Notes: a model not told the origin generated them from the sequence alone. Positions 26,122 through 35,620 are shown, counted from the first letter of the stretch. The stretch: 64,000 bases of DNA from Vescimonas coprocola (GCF_018408575.1 NZ_AP023418.1:2489729-2553728), one strand, 5' to 3'. Made by a program: numbers and translations.

Positions 26122-26228
26122 AATTTTTATAGCTTGCACAAAATGAGGGTGGCATTTTGCCGCCGGATATGGTAAACTATTCCTGTTAACCTGACGGCTT
26201 TGGGCCGCAGGTGTGAGGAGGAATGGAA

Positions 26229-27323
26229 ATGAACCGTCAATACCCCAGACTGGTATTGCGTGACTCGTCCTTCCGCAGCAACGCCCGGGAGACTATCTCC
26301 CGCTGCGCCGCCTGCGGAATCCAGGTCTGCGGCGTCATCAAGGGCGTCAACGGCCTGCCGGAGGTGGCCCGCCGCTTCCGGGAATGCGGCGTCACGCAGT
26401 TGGGAACCAGTCGTCTGGAGCAGGTGGAGCGCTGCCGCCAGGCAGGCATCCCCGGCCCCTATCTGCTGATCCGTATCCCCGGCCCCACGGAGCTGCCGGA
26501 GCTGGTACGGCTGTGTGAAATGTCGCTGCAAAGCGAGCGCACGACTCTGGACCTGCTGGAGCAGGAGTGTACCCGGCAGGAGAAGTCCCACGCCGTCATC
26601 ATCATGGCGGATCTGGGCGACCTGCGGGAGGGCTACTGGGACCACGAGGAAATGGTGCAGACCTGCCTGTATGTGGAGCGCCGGCTGCCCCATGTCCACC
26701 TGTCCGGCGTAGGCGTGAACCTCAGCTGCTACGGCTCCGTGCGGGCCACGCCGGAGAAGATGCAGATGCTGCTGGCCATCGCCCGCCGGGTGGAGGACGC
26801 CATCGGCCGCCCGCTGGAGATAGTCTCCGGCGGCGCCACCAGCTCCTATCCCATGATCCATACCGGCACCATGCCCGCCGGCATCAACCACCTACGGATC
26901 GGAGAAAATATTCTGACGGCGCAGGATATTGCCGATTCCTGGGGCATCCACGATGCAGACTACCTCCGGAACGACGTGTTCCGTCTGGAGGCAGAGGTGG
27001 TGGAGGTGAAGGAGAAGCCCACCTATCCCCAAGGGGAACTGGGGGCCGACGCCTTCGGCCGAAAGCCTGTCTATGAGGATCGTGGCCTCCGACTCCGTGC
27101 CATTCTGGCGTTGGGCCGGGCCGACGTAGGCGACATGGAGACGCTCCGGCCCACCATGCCCGGCGTCACCGTCATCGGCGGCTCCTCGGATCACTGTATT
27201 CTGGACGTGACCGACGCCCCCCAGCCGGTGCAGGTGGGGGATGTCCTGTCCTTCCGGCTGTGTTACAGCCACGTACTCTATGCCACCCAGCGGGACGATG
27301 TTCCCGTGGTGATCTGTCCGTGA
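26229..27323 (+). CDS. alanine/ornithine racemase-family PLP enzyme
   Basis: 364 residues from ATG 26229 (GAGGAG 8 bases before; the ATG at 26223 is too close to that site). It has the fold-type III alanine racemase N-terminal barrel: 'NARETISRCAACGIQVCGVIKGVNGLPEVARRF' includes the PLP lysine (VIKG). Later come 'LGTSRLEQVERCR', 'HVHLSGVGVNLSCYG', 'EIVSGGATSSYPM' (phosphate site) and 'INHLRIGENI'. The Orr/YhfX-like group racemises ornithine or other amino acids. It may act on a substrate linked to the S component upstream; this is inference from proximity. Confidence 0.85.
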   Translation: MNRQYPRLVLRDSSFRSNARETISRCAACGIQVCGVIKGVNGLPEVARRFRECGVTQLGTSRLEQVERCRQAGIPGPYLLIRIPGPTELPELVRLCEMSLQSERTTLDLLEQECTRQEKSHAVIIMADLGDLREGYWDHEEMVQTCLYVERRLPHVHLSGVGVNLSCYGSVRATPEKMQMLLAIARRVEDAIGRPLEIVSGGATSSYPMIHTGTMPAGINHLRIGENILTAQDIADSWGIHDADYLRNDVFRLEAEVVEVKEKPTYPQGELGADAFGRKPVYEDRGLRLRAILALGRADVGDMETLRPTMPGVTVIGGSSDHCILDVTDAPQPVQVGDVLSFRLCYSHVLYATQRDDVPVVICP

Positions 27324-27375
27324 CCTCCGGGCCAAGCCCGCTGGCGATAAAATTCATCTAAGGAGGAACTCCCCT

Positions 27376-27789
27376 TTGAACAATGATAACTTTATGGTAT
27401 TCGTCTATAATGCCATCATCGCCCTGTTTGCGTTCTTCGTGGCGGCCCCCATGCTGCTCAACGCCATCAGTCTTTTCACTGTGCAGAAGCGCTTCGCCAA
27501 GGTCATGGTGGACGAGGGCGTGGTGAAGGAGGAAACGGTGCGCCGCCTGCATCCGAAAAAGCAGGTGGCCGGCGTCCTGATCTCCCTGCTGGTGCTGGCC
27601 GGTCTGGGCTGGACCTGCACACGGGTGGATATGGGCTATATCTGCGGCTGTATCGCTCTGGTGGCGGGCGTGCTGAAGTACCGGAATATCATCCAGTTCA
27701 ACAGCCTTACCGTCCAGCGCTTCCGCAATACCTACAAGGATGAAATGGATCTCAATAAGTACAATAAGTACGTGGATTCCCATTTCTAA
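27376..27789 (+). CDS. small membrane protein of unknown function
   Basis: 137 residues from TTG 27376, ten bases after AAGGAGGA. Three membrane helices (residues ~8-30, ~60-80, ~85-102) with a charged loop 'TVQKRFAKVMVDEGVVKEETVRRLHPKKQV' between the first two and a hydrophilic tail ending KYVDSHF. No family is recognised. It lies 50 bases after the racemase-like gene and may be co-transcribed with it. Confidence 0.7.
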   Translation: MNNDNFMVFVYNAIIALFAFFVAAPMLLNAISLFTVQKRFAKVMVDEGVVKEETVRRLHPKKQVAGVLISLLVLAGLGWTCTRVDMGYICGCIALVAGVLKYRNIIQFNSLTVQRFRNTYKDEMDLNKYNKYVDSHF

Positions 27790-27885
27790 GAGCGAGCGTA
27801 TCACCTGTAAGCAGGGTGTATTTTTACAAACGAGCCTTAACGGCGCAAGCTGTGCGACGGATTTTAACCGCAAACAGATACTGTG

Positions 27886-27923
27886 AAGAAGAAGGCCCCC
27901 GGCATTGCCGAGGGCCTTCTTCT
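27886..27923 (+). terminator. terminator after the membrane protein gene
   Basis: GAAGAAGGCCC and GGGCCTTCTTC arms with a small GC-rich inner hairpin; T-rich bases follow. Confidence 0.75.
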
Positions 27924-28012
27924 TGTATTGGCAACCAAAGACAACCCCCGGCTCTGCCGGGGGGAAAAATAGCCTATGGCGAGGGGCAAAGAAGACAAGA
28001 AAAAGTCTCCGA

Positions 28013-28321
28013 GTTAGAGTAAAGAAAGAGCACATCCATATGCTGATAAGCATCCTGCCGAAGTACAGCGTATCCCAGATTATGGGATACCTGAAAGGAA
28101 AGAGCAGCCTGATGATATTTGATCGGCATGCCAACCTGAAGTATCAGTACGGGAATAGACACTTTTGGGCAAGAGGGTATTTTGTGGATACGGTAGGCCG
28201 AAACAAGAAAGCGATAAAGGCGTACATACAGAACCAGTTGGAGGAGGACAAAATGTCTGACCAGATTAGCATAAAGGAATTTATAGACCCGTTTACGGGT
28301 AGTAAGAATCCCAAGGCATAG
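28013..28321 (+). pseudogene. IS200/IS605-family TnpA remnant (C-terminal part)
   Basis: About 100 codons match the C-terminal two-thirds of Y1 transposases: the HUH pair as EHIHMLISI, then 'YSVSQIMGYLKGKSSLMIF', 'GNRHFWARGYFVDTVGRNKKAIKAYIQNQ' (the catalytic Tyr is in AYIQNQ) and 'DPFTGSKNPKA'. The N-terminal ~45 residues are missing; the sequence before 28013 is unrelated. It is followed at 28327-28365 by short GC hairpins of the type at IS200 right ends. Immobile relic. Confidence 0.85.
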
Positions 28322-28454
28322 ATAAAAACCCCTTAAGGGTTTCGTCCGCAATAGGCCCTTATAGGGCCCCAATTAACGGGCACGACAGTGGCCGGGAATC
28401 GGTTGGCACGACGGTGGGCGGCCGCCCCTTGTGAAATTCTATCGGTAAATGGTG

Positions 28455-28527
28455 TGTAGGGCGGGGTGCCCTCACCCCGCTGCCCGGCACCCCCACTCCC
28501 GGCAGGGCACACGGGCCCTGCCCTACA
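28455..28527. repeat. palindromic intergenic repeat
   Basis: TGTAGGGC...GCCCTGCCCTACA end-to-end inverted repeat with internal GC-rich symmetries, followed at 28549-28575 by a shorter related unit (GGACGGACAGAGCCGTCCGCCCCTACAA). These look like dispersed palindromic elements of GC-rich gut Clostridia. 28322-28640 holds nothing else. Confidence 0.6.
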
Positions 28528-28654
28528 AAATGTTGCGTTATCGCACTGGACGGACAGAGCCGTCCGCCCCTACAATATCCATCTCCCCATTCCATCTTGC
28601 AATCCCGCCTAAAATGCGGCGTAATAGTCCATGGAAAGGATGTACGCATTATGC

Positions 28655-29168
28655 TGCTTAAAAAATATACTGTCGGGTGTTTCAGGCCTGCTTCGGTCTG
28701 GAGGCCCGGGTACTGCCCTGACGCAGGCCGGAATGCATCACCGGAGCCGGGAGCCTGCAAAGGCTGCCGGAGCTGCTGGCGGACGCCGGGTGCAAAGAGC
28801 CCATGATCGTGGCAAGCCGCCGCCAATGCGCCGCACCGGAATTTATTACCATGGCGGAGAGGCTCCCGGCCCGGAGCAGCTTCCACGGCGTCACGGCGGA
28901 GACCGGCCTGGACGCCCTGACCCATGCGGTGGAGGCCTACATCGGCCGCTTTTATAACACCCGGGAGACCCGAAGCCTTGCCCGGCAGGCAGTAGAGGCC
29001 ATTTACCGCATGAACCGGTCGCTGGGCATTCCGGAGTGCTTTCCCTGTATTCAGTCGGAGGACCTGCCTCAAATGGCCGCCTGGGCGGAGGCCAACCCCG
29101 TATACCCGGTGCCGGTGATTTTCGGCAAGGAGGACTTTATCCGCATAGTCCGCCGGGTGATGCCGTGA
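28655..29168 (+). pseudogene. broken iron-containing alcohol dehydrogenase
   Basis: Scraps of one Fe-ADH in order. The piece 'GAGSLQRLPELLADAGCKEPMIV' is from the N-terminal Rossmann region. A large deletion then joins it to 'FHGVTAETGLDALTHAVEAYIG' (the metal-binding His helix), and another deletion to the C-terminal 'SLGIPECFPCI' and 'ANPVYPVPVIFGKEDFIRIV'. A family member is ~380-400 residues; fewer than 150 are left, with a frameshift in the first ~30 codons. Not functional. Confidence 0.8.
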
Positions 29169-29188
29169 ACCTTGGCAATTAAAAACGA

Positions 29189-29243
29189 AAAAAGGGAGGC
29201 GGCTTACGAGACGGTTCTGTTTCATAAGCTGCCTCCCTTTTTA
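29189..29243. terminator. bidirectional terminator
   Basis: AAAAAGGGAGGCGGCTTA pairs, with one mismatch, with TAAGCTGCCTCCCTTTTT around a 20-base centre. A-run and T-run ends serve both strands, between the Fe-ADH remnant and the VOC gene. Confidence 0.75.
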
Positions 29244-29291
29244 ATTCCGGGCGTGAAGAGCATCCTTTAATTTTTGCGGTTTCGGTGCGCT

Positions 29292-29615
29292 TTATTCGGC
29301 GGCGGTTGGCACCGTATAAATATTGATGTGATTTCCCGCAGGATCAGCCATGCGGAACATATGCCAGCCGTAGGGGCGGAAGAAAGGCTCCTGGGTGACG
29401 GCACCGGCTGCCTGCGCCCGGGGATAGATATCCTCCAGAGTCGGCACCTGCAGCTGGAAATGTACGGCGCCGGAGGTGGGGAACGGATTTTCCTGGGTCA
29501 GCAGCACCAGCTTTGTGCCGGCGAGATCGTACTTAACGCCCCGGTCCTCCGGCCCCTCGTCCCAGCCATAGAACGGTTGTGTCGCAAATACCTGCTCGTA
29601 AAAGGTGCCCATCAC
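29292..29615 (-). CDS. VOC-family (glyoxalase/bleomycin-resistance-like) protein
   Basis: 107 residues as a GTG/ATG-started frame. The VOC pattern is seen in 'TFYEQVFATQPFYGWDE', 'SGAVHFQLQVPTLEDIYPRAQAAGA' and 'PYGWHMFRMADPAGNHINIYTVP', the last giving the metal or substrate Glu/His face. Homology seems to continue in frame upstream (IYPISICPKSV, up to ~29650), where a first beta strand would be expected, but no convincing start is seen. The N-terminus may therefore be damaged. Function of the family varies. Confidence 0.7.
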   Translation of the reverse strand: MMGTFYEQVFATQPFYGWDEGPEDRGVKYDLAGTKLVLLTQENPFPTSGAVHFQLQVPTLEDIYPRAQAAGAVTQEPFFRPYGWHMFRMADPAGNHINIYTVPTAAE

Positions 29616-29816
29616 GGATTTGGGGCAAATCGAGATCGGGTATATCTGTAACCCCTCTCGAGTACTGTCAGAATTGGCGCTGGAATATATTGAGTGGCTG
29701 AAGATAATTACCGTGTAACAGGCGTTATTCGCCCTATAGGCAAGCCGTATTTACCGCAAGGGCAAGAGCATACGGCCACTTTGCTTCAAGCCCTCACCCA
29801 TAGAGCAAAAATAGGC

Positions 29817-29901
29817 AAAGAAGAAGTCCTGTTTTCGAGAGAAAACAGGACTTCTTGGAGCTGCTGGGCGGATTCGAACCGCCGACCTCATCCTTACCAA
29901 G
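29817..29901. repeat. left attachment repeat: displaced 3' half of tRNA-Thr(GGT)
   Basis: 85 bp matching 37010-37094 base for base except the terminator loop. It contains the tRNA terminator hairpin and the 3' 46 bases of tRNA-Thr (29856-29901), then stops abruptly in the anticodon arm. This is the classic footprint of a tyrosine integrase insertion into a tRNA gene, the far attachment junction. The 5' half of the tRNA is absent here. 29616-29816 holds only an unrecognised short open frame. Confidence 0.85.
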
Positions 29902-30012
29902 TGATAAAATGCCCTCCAGCCGTTGCGGCATAAGGCTTTGTGGGCATTTTTACCGCAAAAAGGATGCGGTCGGAAACTCTTTGTTCCATGTGTTCCACCC
30001 GTTCGTTTCCCC

Positions 30013-30034
30013 GTGTGGGTCAAGGTGTGGGTCA
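30013..30034. repeat. left-end integrase arm-type repeats
   Basis: Two copies of GTGTGGGTCA (30013-30022 and 30025-30034), 12 bp apart, about 110 bp inside the left attachment repeat. Identical decamers with the same spacing occur at the right end (36941-36962). Confidence 0.65.
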
Positions 30035-30084
30035 AGCGGAAACCTCTGCGTCAAAAAAACGCGGACAGGTTTCGCCGTCATAGT

Positions 30085-30333
30085 TTGCTTTGCTGTTTCT
30101 CGCTCATAATGTCTTGCCAGTTCAGGTGTTTTCGCATCCAAGGCCACAAGTTCTCCGGCCCATGTTTTCAGGCCATAGATGTCAAATTTACTGTTTGAGA
30201 TATACTCGCTGGTCCGATCCGTCTGCTACCGGGGTCCTTTTATCGTTGTGGCAGCATCCTGTGGTTCTATTGGTTTAATCGCTACAGGCACCTGCTGATT
30301 GGTAGCATCATAAACGAACGGTCGAAACTGCAC
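30085..30333 (-). pseudogene. remnant of a small GNAT-like hypothetical gene with an in-frame TAG
   Basis: Starting at GTG 30333 with GAGGTAAGG upstream, the frame reads 'QFRPFVYDATNQQVPVAIKP' and 'EPQDAATTIKGPR', then TAG, then 'SEYISNSKFDIYGLKT' and 'LDAKTPELARHYERE' in the same frame. The TAG may replace a tryptophan codon. The family resemblance (clostridial acetyltransferase-like orphan genes) is from memory, and a central deletion is likely. The unit is decayed cargo of the tRNA-Thr element. Confidence 0.45.
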
Positions 30334-30437
30334 GATCCTTACCTCTTAAGTAGTATACCATAGTTTTTGCAAAATCTGAAGCAGAAAATTGAAATCAGTG
30401 TCGTCAATTTTTATTCCAATATCGCACCGCTGCAAAC

Positions 30438-30495
30438 AAAAAATAAAACCCCCGGAGTCTCTTGTCATGCAAGAGGCCCCGGGGGTGCTGTTTTA
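30438..30495 (-). terminator. terminator of the giant surface protein gene
   Basis: ACCCCCGG and CCGGGGGT arms enclose an inner CTCTTG/CAAGAG hairpin; the minus strand ends in TTTATTTTTT. It lies ~30 bases beyond the stop codon at 30524. Confidence 0.8.
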
Positions 30496-30523
30496 TTTTG
30501 CCGCTTAGGTTTTTCTTTTTGGC

Positions 30524-33500
30524 TTACGCCTCCCGCTTTTTGCGCTTGAGCACAAAGGCTGCTGCGACCGCCGCCACAGGCAGGGCGATGGCCCACACCA
30601 GCACGCCGGTGTCGCCGGTGGCCGGAGTGCCGCCGTTGTTGGTGCCGTTGCCGCTATTGTCGCCGCCGGAGGTGCCGCCGGTCTGAATGGTCACATCGCT
30701 CATGTCATAGAGCCGGGTCTGGCCGTTTACGAAGCGGTAGTAGGCCGCCAGGGCGTAGTAGCCCTGCTCGGTGGCCATGTCGTTCCGCTCGCCGCCAGCG
30801 GTGTGCCGGAAGCCGCCGCCGGTGACATAGAACCCGGCCAGAGCATCCAGAACGGTGTGGCCGTTCTTCACGAAGCGGCTATCTGCGGTGGGATCGATGC
30901 CCAGGGCGGTGAGAGCCACGATGACCTGGGCGCAGGACTCGCTGTTCACGGTGCCCCAGCTGCCAAAGCCGCCGTCAGTGCGCTGCAGGGCGGAAAGGGC
31001 CTCCAGAGCCTTATCCACAGCAGCCTTCACGGTTTCGTTGGTCTTGTAGTAAGGTGCCAGGGCCTGGATGGCCATAGCGGTCATATCGGTGTCGGCGTTC
31101 TCGCCGCTGAGGCTCCAGCCGCCGTCGGGAAGCTGGGCATCCAGGATGACCTGAATCAGCTTCTCCCGGGTCACATCGCCCATAGTGGGGTAGTTGTGGC
31201 TATCCAGGGCAATGAGGGTGAAAATGGGGCCGTTAATGTCCTGGGTCTGCACATAATCCATGTTATCCAGACCCTTCAGCAGATTGTGGCCGCCCACATT
31301 GGTGACATCCTTGCCGATGGCCGTCAGGGCCAGGATCACCCGGGCGTTGTCGGTGACTTTGGCCGGGTGCAAACGCTCATTGGCGTCAGCCTTGGCCTTC
31401 ACATACTCCACCACATTGTCATAGTACCCGGCGGGTACGGTGCGGCCGCTGCGGGCCAGGCCGATGACCATCCACTCGCCGCCGGTGGAGTTCACCGTGG
31501 GGGTGCCCAAGGTGGCCATGAAGTCGCCGGTGGTCTTATAGATGGTATCCAGGTTTGCCATGAGGTCCGCGTGCTTGAGCTGGTTGAGCCTAATGATAGC
31601 GGCGGTGAGAGCGTCCACCTTGTCAGCGTCCACCAGGGCCTTGTCCTCGTCGGAGAGGGCATCGTAGGCGGACTTGGCGGCGGTGATGGCGGCCTCACTA
31701 TCCAGAGTGACATTGGCGCCGATGGCGTCAATAAGGTCCTCCACGGTCTCGATGTCGCCCTTCAAAACGGTGATGGTCAGGTCGCTGATCTCCATCTGAT
31801 AGAACTTCGCGTAGACATCCAGCCACCCATAGCCGCCGCTTCTGTGGGTAACATCCAGATAGCCGCCATGAATTCTGTAGGTGCCCGCCGGGGTGGTCTT
31901 GGGCACGGTGAAAGTGATGCTCTTGAGGGCCACCTCGGGGCCGACGGGGGTAGTGCCCTCGCCCTCCCAGGAGTCGCCGCCCTTGGACCACTTGGAGAAA
32001 ATGTACTCCGCACCGGGAATATTGGTGGAGTAGTTCAGCAGGCAGTACTGCAGCTTATAGTCCTGGGCCAGCTGCTCGATGGGCAGCGTAGGGATGGAGA
32101 TGGTAAGCTTGTCCCCAGCCTTGACCTGCCCGCCGTTCTCGGCCACGGTCTCATACTTGGGCTCCAGCTTGAAGTTGGGGTTCTCCTCCACCTGCAGCGT
32201 AATATCCGCCAGCATGCCGAAGCCATAGCGGGTGGAAGCGGCGATACCGCCGGTGTTGCCCTGATCGCCCTCGCTGCCGGGATTGGAACCGTAGCCCCGG
32301 TTATCGGAGCTGCCCTTGGTGAGGGTGATCGTGCCGGATTCCGTCAGATAGGCCGCAACGCGGGGCTGATAAGATACCTGTTTTTTCACACCATTTTCAT
32401 CAGTACGGTAAATATCGTGCTGGTTGTCTGTATTTACTACGCTCTGCAGAGGCATATCCGTATAGAACACCGTCGTGGTGGCAGGGTTATAAATACGGAG
32501 GATCTTATGGATATTGGTAGGCCGCCCGATGATCCAGATACCCGCCGTATCGCCGGTGCGCAGATCCTCACCGGGGCGAGAAATGTTCTCCTGCACATAG
32601 CGGGTGACCTTGCCCTTGAGGGAGTAGACCTGCGTGACGGTCTGTCCCTGATAGTCAGCGGTGACCTCGATGCCGTTGTAGCCGTCCTTGATGAGGATGG
32701 TCACATTGCCCTTGGCGTCGGGGGTGTAGTCGGTCTTGACGGGGGTGCCGTCTTTGTTGTACTGGAGGTAGTTATAGACGCTGACCTTGGCGTTGGTGCC
32801 GTTGACCTTGAAGGTAAAGGGTGCGCCCTGGGTGCCGTAGTCATAGGTCCAGTTGTCGTATTTGCTGGTGTTGTTCAGAGAAGTGAAGTTTGTCAGGTTC
32901 TTGTTCAGATCCTGAATAGCCGTCTCCTCGGGGCTATTGACATGGACGGGGATCTCCGGAATCTGGCCGTAGAAATTGCCCGCCTTATCCGTAAAGGTGA
33001 CGGTGAAGGTGGTGGTGCCTGCCTTTTTAGGCACCAGGTAGTACTTCATGGCCGGGAAAGTACTGCCGCCGCCCAGACCGCCATCCTGATAGACATCCTC
33101 CACTTCCTTAATCTCGAAGATGCTGTCATCCTTGATGTCAAATTTCAGAATGCCGGGCAGGGTATAGGGCAGACCTTTTTCTACCGCATATCCAGCAGGA
33201 TACAGCGTCGTAGGCCGGTTCGTCCAAATCTCCCGGAATACGGCAGGATAATAGGTGTCCTCGTGGCCCAGGTCCAGATTATAGTGGTTGGCCCCCATCA
33301 TAAAGTCGTCGTAATATTCCGTGGGCTTGCCGATGGAGCTGCCGTCCAGAATGGACTGCTCGTTGACGGTGCGGTACGCACCCTCGTAGGCCGTCTTGAC
33401 TGCGGCGTTTTCCGTAGAGTTAACGGCCGCAAATTCCGCCCGCTGGGCGTCGGACAGCTCCAGATACTCCACCTGTGCATCCTGCACGGCGTCGTAATAC

Positions 33501-35311
33501 TGGGCATAGTTTTCTGCGGTGACCTTCCCGGCGAACGTATTCACCAGGTCGATCCATGCCTGAACGCCGTCCTCGTGGCGCTTTTTCAGCTCCTCCACCC
33601 GGGCCACGGAATCCTGCAGCTTTTTCAACGTCTCCGCGGACAGCTGCTTCTGTTCCTCGTCGGTAAAACCGGCATAGGCGCGCTGATAGCTCATGACGAT
33701 CTTGTAGTGATCGGCATACGTCAGATTATCGGTGCTCGGCAGAGCGCTGATAAACTCGGTCAGCTCCGCCGGAGTAGTCTTGACCACAATCACCGTAATA
33801 GTGGTGTGGATCTCGATCTTGGGATTCTTTTTGTCGACACCGACGAAGTCAATGACCGTCGTGTCCTTCTTCAGCGGTACCGGCTTTTTGGAAAATGCCA
33901 TCATGGCCGGCTTACCGAAGTTAGCCTGCTTGACATGAACCTCGCCATCCACAAGAATCTGTGTTTTTAAGCTGTTCAGGTCACCGGCCTGCATGGCATC
34001 GGTGAATTTATTGATGCCGAAGCTGGCCACCTGCGGGGACACATAGACGATATAATTCCAGCAATTTTGGGAATAACCGGTTTCGCCCGTGCGGTTGCCG
34101 TCCTCATCCGCCTGAAACAGCGTACCCTCCGGATAGCCGTAGAACACATTATCTGTATTATAGGCAGGCTTGCCAAAGAAGTTAAATGTACCCCAGACAT
34201 AATTGCCCGGCTTGGTGAGGGTCAGCTTGTAATTCTCCGTGCGGCCCTGGGCGGTGACGGCGATGTAGAAAGTGGCCGAGCCGCTGCCGGTGAACTGATT
34301 CGCCGGGGTGGAAGCCACGCCGTTTTCAAAGTCCGCCAGGACCTTGCCGTCGCTGCTCTTGAGCTGGGCGGTGGCCCCTGCGGGCAGGTCGGAGAGCGTC
34401 ACGGTGAAGCCGCCGTCGTTATACTGCTTGAGATGGGTATAGTTTGCCAGCTTGCCGGTGAAGGCGGCGGTTTCCTTGTCAAAGGTCAGGGCCACTTTGG
34501 TGCCGGCGGAGCCGTCCTGATGGATGGAGGTGAGGGATACATTGTCGCCGGAGAGGAGGGAGCCCGCCGCCTGGAGGGCGATGGTGTAGGTCTCCGGGGC
34601 GGCATCGCCGTCATTGCCCACCTTCAGGGTGATGACGGTGCCCGCCTGAACGGGAATGGCATCCTTGCGGCCATACTCCGTGCCGCCCACATAGATGCGG
34701 ACGCGGTTCTGCTTGTTGCTGGCGGTGGGGGTGACGGTGAGGGCGGTGACGCCCTCGGGCAGAATCATGGTATAGTCATGCACGTCGGAGGAAAAGGCGG
34801 GGTTCAGTTCGCCTGCGCTGAGGGCGATGGCCTTCAGGGTTTTGTTGCTATCCCCAAAAGCACCGCCGATGTCCGCGCCCAGATTGCAGGTGTGCTGCAC
34901 GGCGATCTCGTCCCCGGCCTTCAGCTTGCCGTTGGCCACGGTGTAGGCGGCGAAGCCCTCACTGGTGAACCAGTCGTTGAGGGTGCCCATCCAGCCGGAG
35001 CCCTCGGCGGCGGCCTTCTCCTCGATGCCGTTGATTTCGCTGATGTAGCCGGTGTCCGCGCCGGTCTGGGAATAGCCCCCGGCCGTCAGTGCGTCCACGA
35101 TGCAGCTCATCATGGAGGAGTCATCCTGAAGTGTGACCCACTCGTCCACCAGCATCCCCTCCCAGGGTGCGCCGTCGGCCTCGGCCCAGGTGGTGTTTTC
35201 CACCGTCACATGGACCTGACCTGTGTGGTCGTCCGCCGCCAGCACGCTCACGGGAAGCAGTGACAGCGCCATGATAAGCGCCAGCAGCAGAGAAATGATT
35301 CTTTTTTTCAT
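30524..35311 (-). CDS. giant sortase-type surface protein with DUF4430 and alpha/alpha-barrel domains; candidate corrinoid-binding protein
   Basis: 1595 residues. Signal peptide (residues 1-26, ends SVLA). A DUF4430 / transcobalamin C-terminal-like domain (~27-145) carries 'GSGWMGTLNDWFTSEG' and 'LKAGDEIAVQHT'. Two cadherin-like beta-sandwich repeats follow (~159-247, ~256-365). Helical FIVAR-like repeats lie at ~510-655, and Ig-like beta stretches up to ~1190. A second helical spacer precedes an alpha/alpha-barrel of the prenyltransferase/intrinsic-factor shape (~1245-1545) with DGGW and DGGFGSW repeats. The C-terminus is TPATGD (1562-1567), a membrane helix and KRKKREA, a sortase-type wall anchor. 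Intrinsic factor and transcobalamin pair just such a barrel with a DUF4430-like domain. Together with the riboswitch upstream this points to corrinoid capture at the surface; binding is inferred. Confidence 0.8.
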   Translation of the reverse strand: MKKRIISLLLALIMALSLLPVSVLAADDHTGQVHVTVENTTWAEADGAPWEGMLVDEWVTLQDDSSMMSCIVDALTAGGYSQTGADTGYISEINGIEEKAAAEGSGWMGTLNDWFTSEGFAAYTVANGKLKAGDEIAVQHTCNLGADIGGAFGDSNKTLKAIALSAGELNPAFSSDVHDYTMILPEGVTALTVTPTASNKQNRVRIYVGGTEYGRKDAIPVQAGTVITLKVGNDGDAAPETYTIALQAAGSLLSGDNVSLTSIHQDGSAGTKVALTFDKETAAFTGKLANYTHLKQYNDGGFTVTLSDLPAGATAQLKSSDGKVLADFENGVASTPANQFTGSGSATFYIAVTAQGRTENYKLTLTKPGNYVWGTFNFFGKPAYNTDNVFYGYPEGTLFQADEDGNRTGETGYSQNCWNYIVYVSPQVASFGINKFTDAMQAGDLNSLKTQILVDGEVHVKQANFGKPAMMAFSKKPVPLKKDTTVIDFVGVDKKNPKIEIHTTITVIVVKTTPAELTEFISALPSTDNLTYADHYKIVMSYQRAYAGFTDEEQKQLSAETLKKLQDSVARVEELKKRHEDGVQAWIDLVNTFAGKVTAENYAQYYDAVQDAQVEYLELSDAQRAEFAAVNSTENAAVKTAYEGAYRTVNEQSILDGSSIGKPTEYYDDFMMGANHYNLDLGHEDTYYPAVFREIWTNRPTTLYPAGYAVEKGLPYTLPGILKFDIKDDSIFEIKEVEDVYQDGGLGGGSTFPAMKYYLVPKKAGTTTFTVTFTDKAGNFYGQIPEIPVHVNSPEETAIQDLNKNLTNFTSLNNTSKYDNWTYDYGTQGAPFTFKVNGTNAKVSVYNYLQYNKDGTPVKTDYTPDAKGNVTILIKDGYNGIEVTADYQGQTVTQVYSLKGKVTRYVQENISRPGEDLRTGDTAGIWIIGRPTNIHKILRIYNPATTTVFYTDMPLQSVVNTDNQHDIYRTDENGVKKQVSYQPRVAAYLTESGTITLTKGSSDNRGYGSNPGSEGDQGNTGGIAASTRYGFGMLADITLQVEENPNFKLEPKYETVAENGGQVKAGDKLTISIPTLPIEQLAQDYKLQYCLLNYSTNIPGAEYIFSKWSKGGDSWEGEGTTPVGPEVALKSITFTVPKTTPAGTYRIHGGYLDVTHRSGGYGWLDVYAKFYQMEISDLTITVLKGDIETVEDLIDAIGANVTLDSEAAITAAKSAYDALSDEDKALVDADKVDALTAAIIRLNQLKHADLMANLDTIYKTTGDFMATLGTPTVNSTGGEWMVIGLARSGRTVPAGYYDNVVEYVKAKADANERLHPAKVTDNARVILALTAIGKDVTNVGGHNLLKGLDNMDYVQTQDINGPIFTLIALDSHNYPTMGDVTREKLIQVILDAQLPDGGWSLSGENADTDMTAMAIQALAPYYKTNETVKAAVDKALEALSALQRTDGGFGSWGTVNSESCAQVIVALTALGIDPTADSRFVKNGHTVLDALAGFYVTGGGFRHTAGGERNDMATEQGYYALAAYYRFVNGQTRLYDMSDVTIQTGGTSGGDNSGNGTNNGGTPATGDTGVLVWAIALPVAAVAAAFVLKRKKREA

Positions 35312-35570
35312 TTCTTCTTCCTTTCGTTCTTTTTATTTATGTAAATGCCGAAGCAATCACACACTTTTTGCCATTGCGAGGGCGCACCGCGCCCGTGGCG
35401 ATCCGTAATACCCTATATCTCACGCCCCCTGCTTCCCTCCCCCCGGGCCGCACTCTTTGCAGCACGGCCCGGGGAGAGGGAACTTGAAAGGAACGACAAA
35501 TAGCGCAAAAATTTTTCTTGAAAGCGGGGCGGGAAAGGTCTGCCGTCCTCCCCCGCCCCGGCGGCTTGAA

Positions 35571-35608
35571 ATGGCTATCATGCTTTCCGTGGAAAGCATG
35601 ATAGCCAT
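35571..35608. repeat. 18-bp perfect palindrome in the surface-protein leader
   Basis: ATGGCTATCATGCTTTCC (35571-35588) and its exact complement (35591-35608) flank a 2-base centre. It lies between the riboswitch terminator and the start codon. No T-run follows on the minus strand. It could be a stabilising mRNA hairpin, an operator or a miniature element. Confidence 0.7.
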
Positions 35609-35620
35609 GGTGCCTGGCAG

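Noticed and set aside
28455..28575. Possible CRISPR or tandem array in the palindromic repeat region
   Set aside because: There are only two unequal palindromic units, with no regular repeat-spacer pattern; no CRISPR array was seen anywhere in the window.
30803..33970. 1055-codon plus-strand open frame opposite the giant surface protein
   Set aside because: It is the antisense shadow of a GC-rich, well-supported gene; it has no recognisable domains, start signal or promoter.
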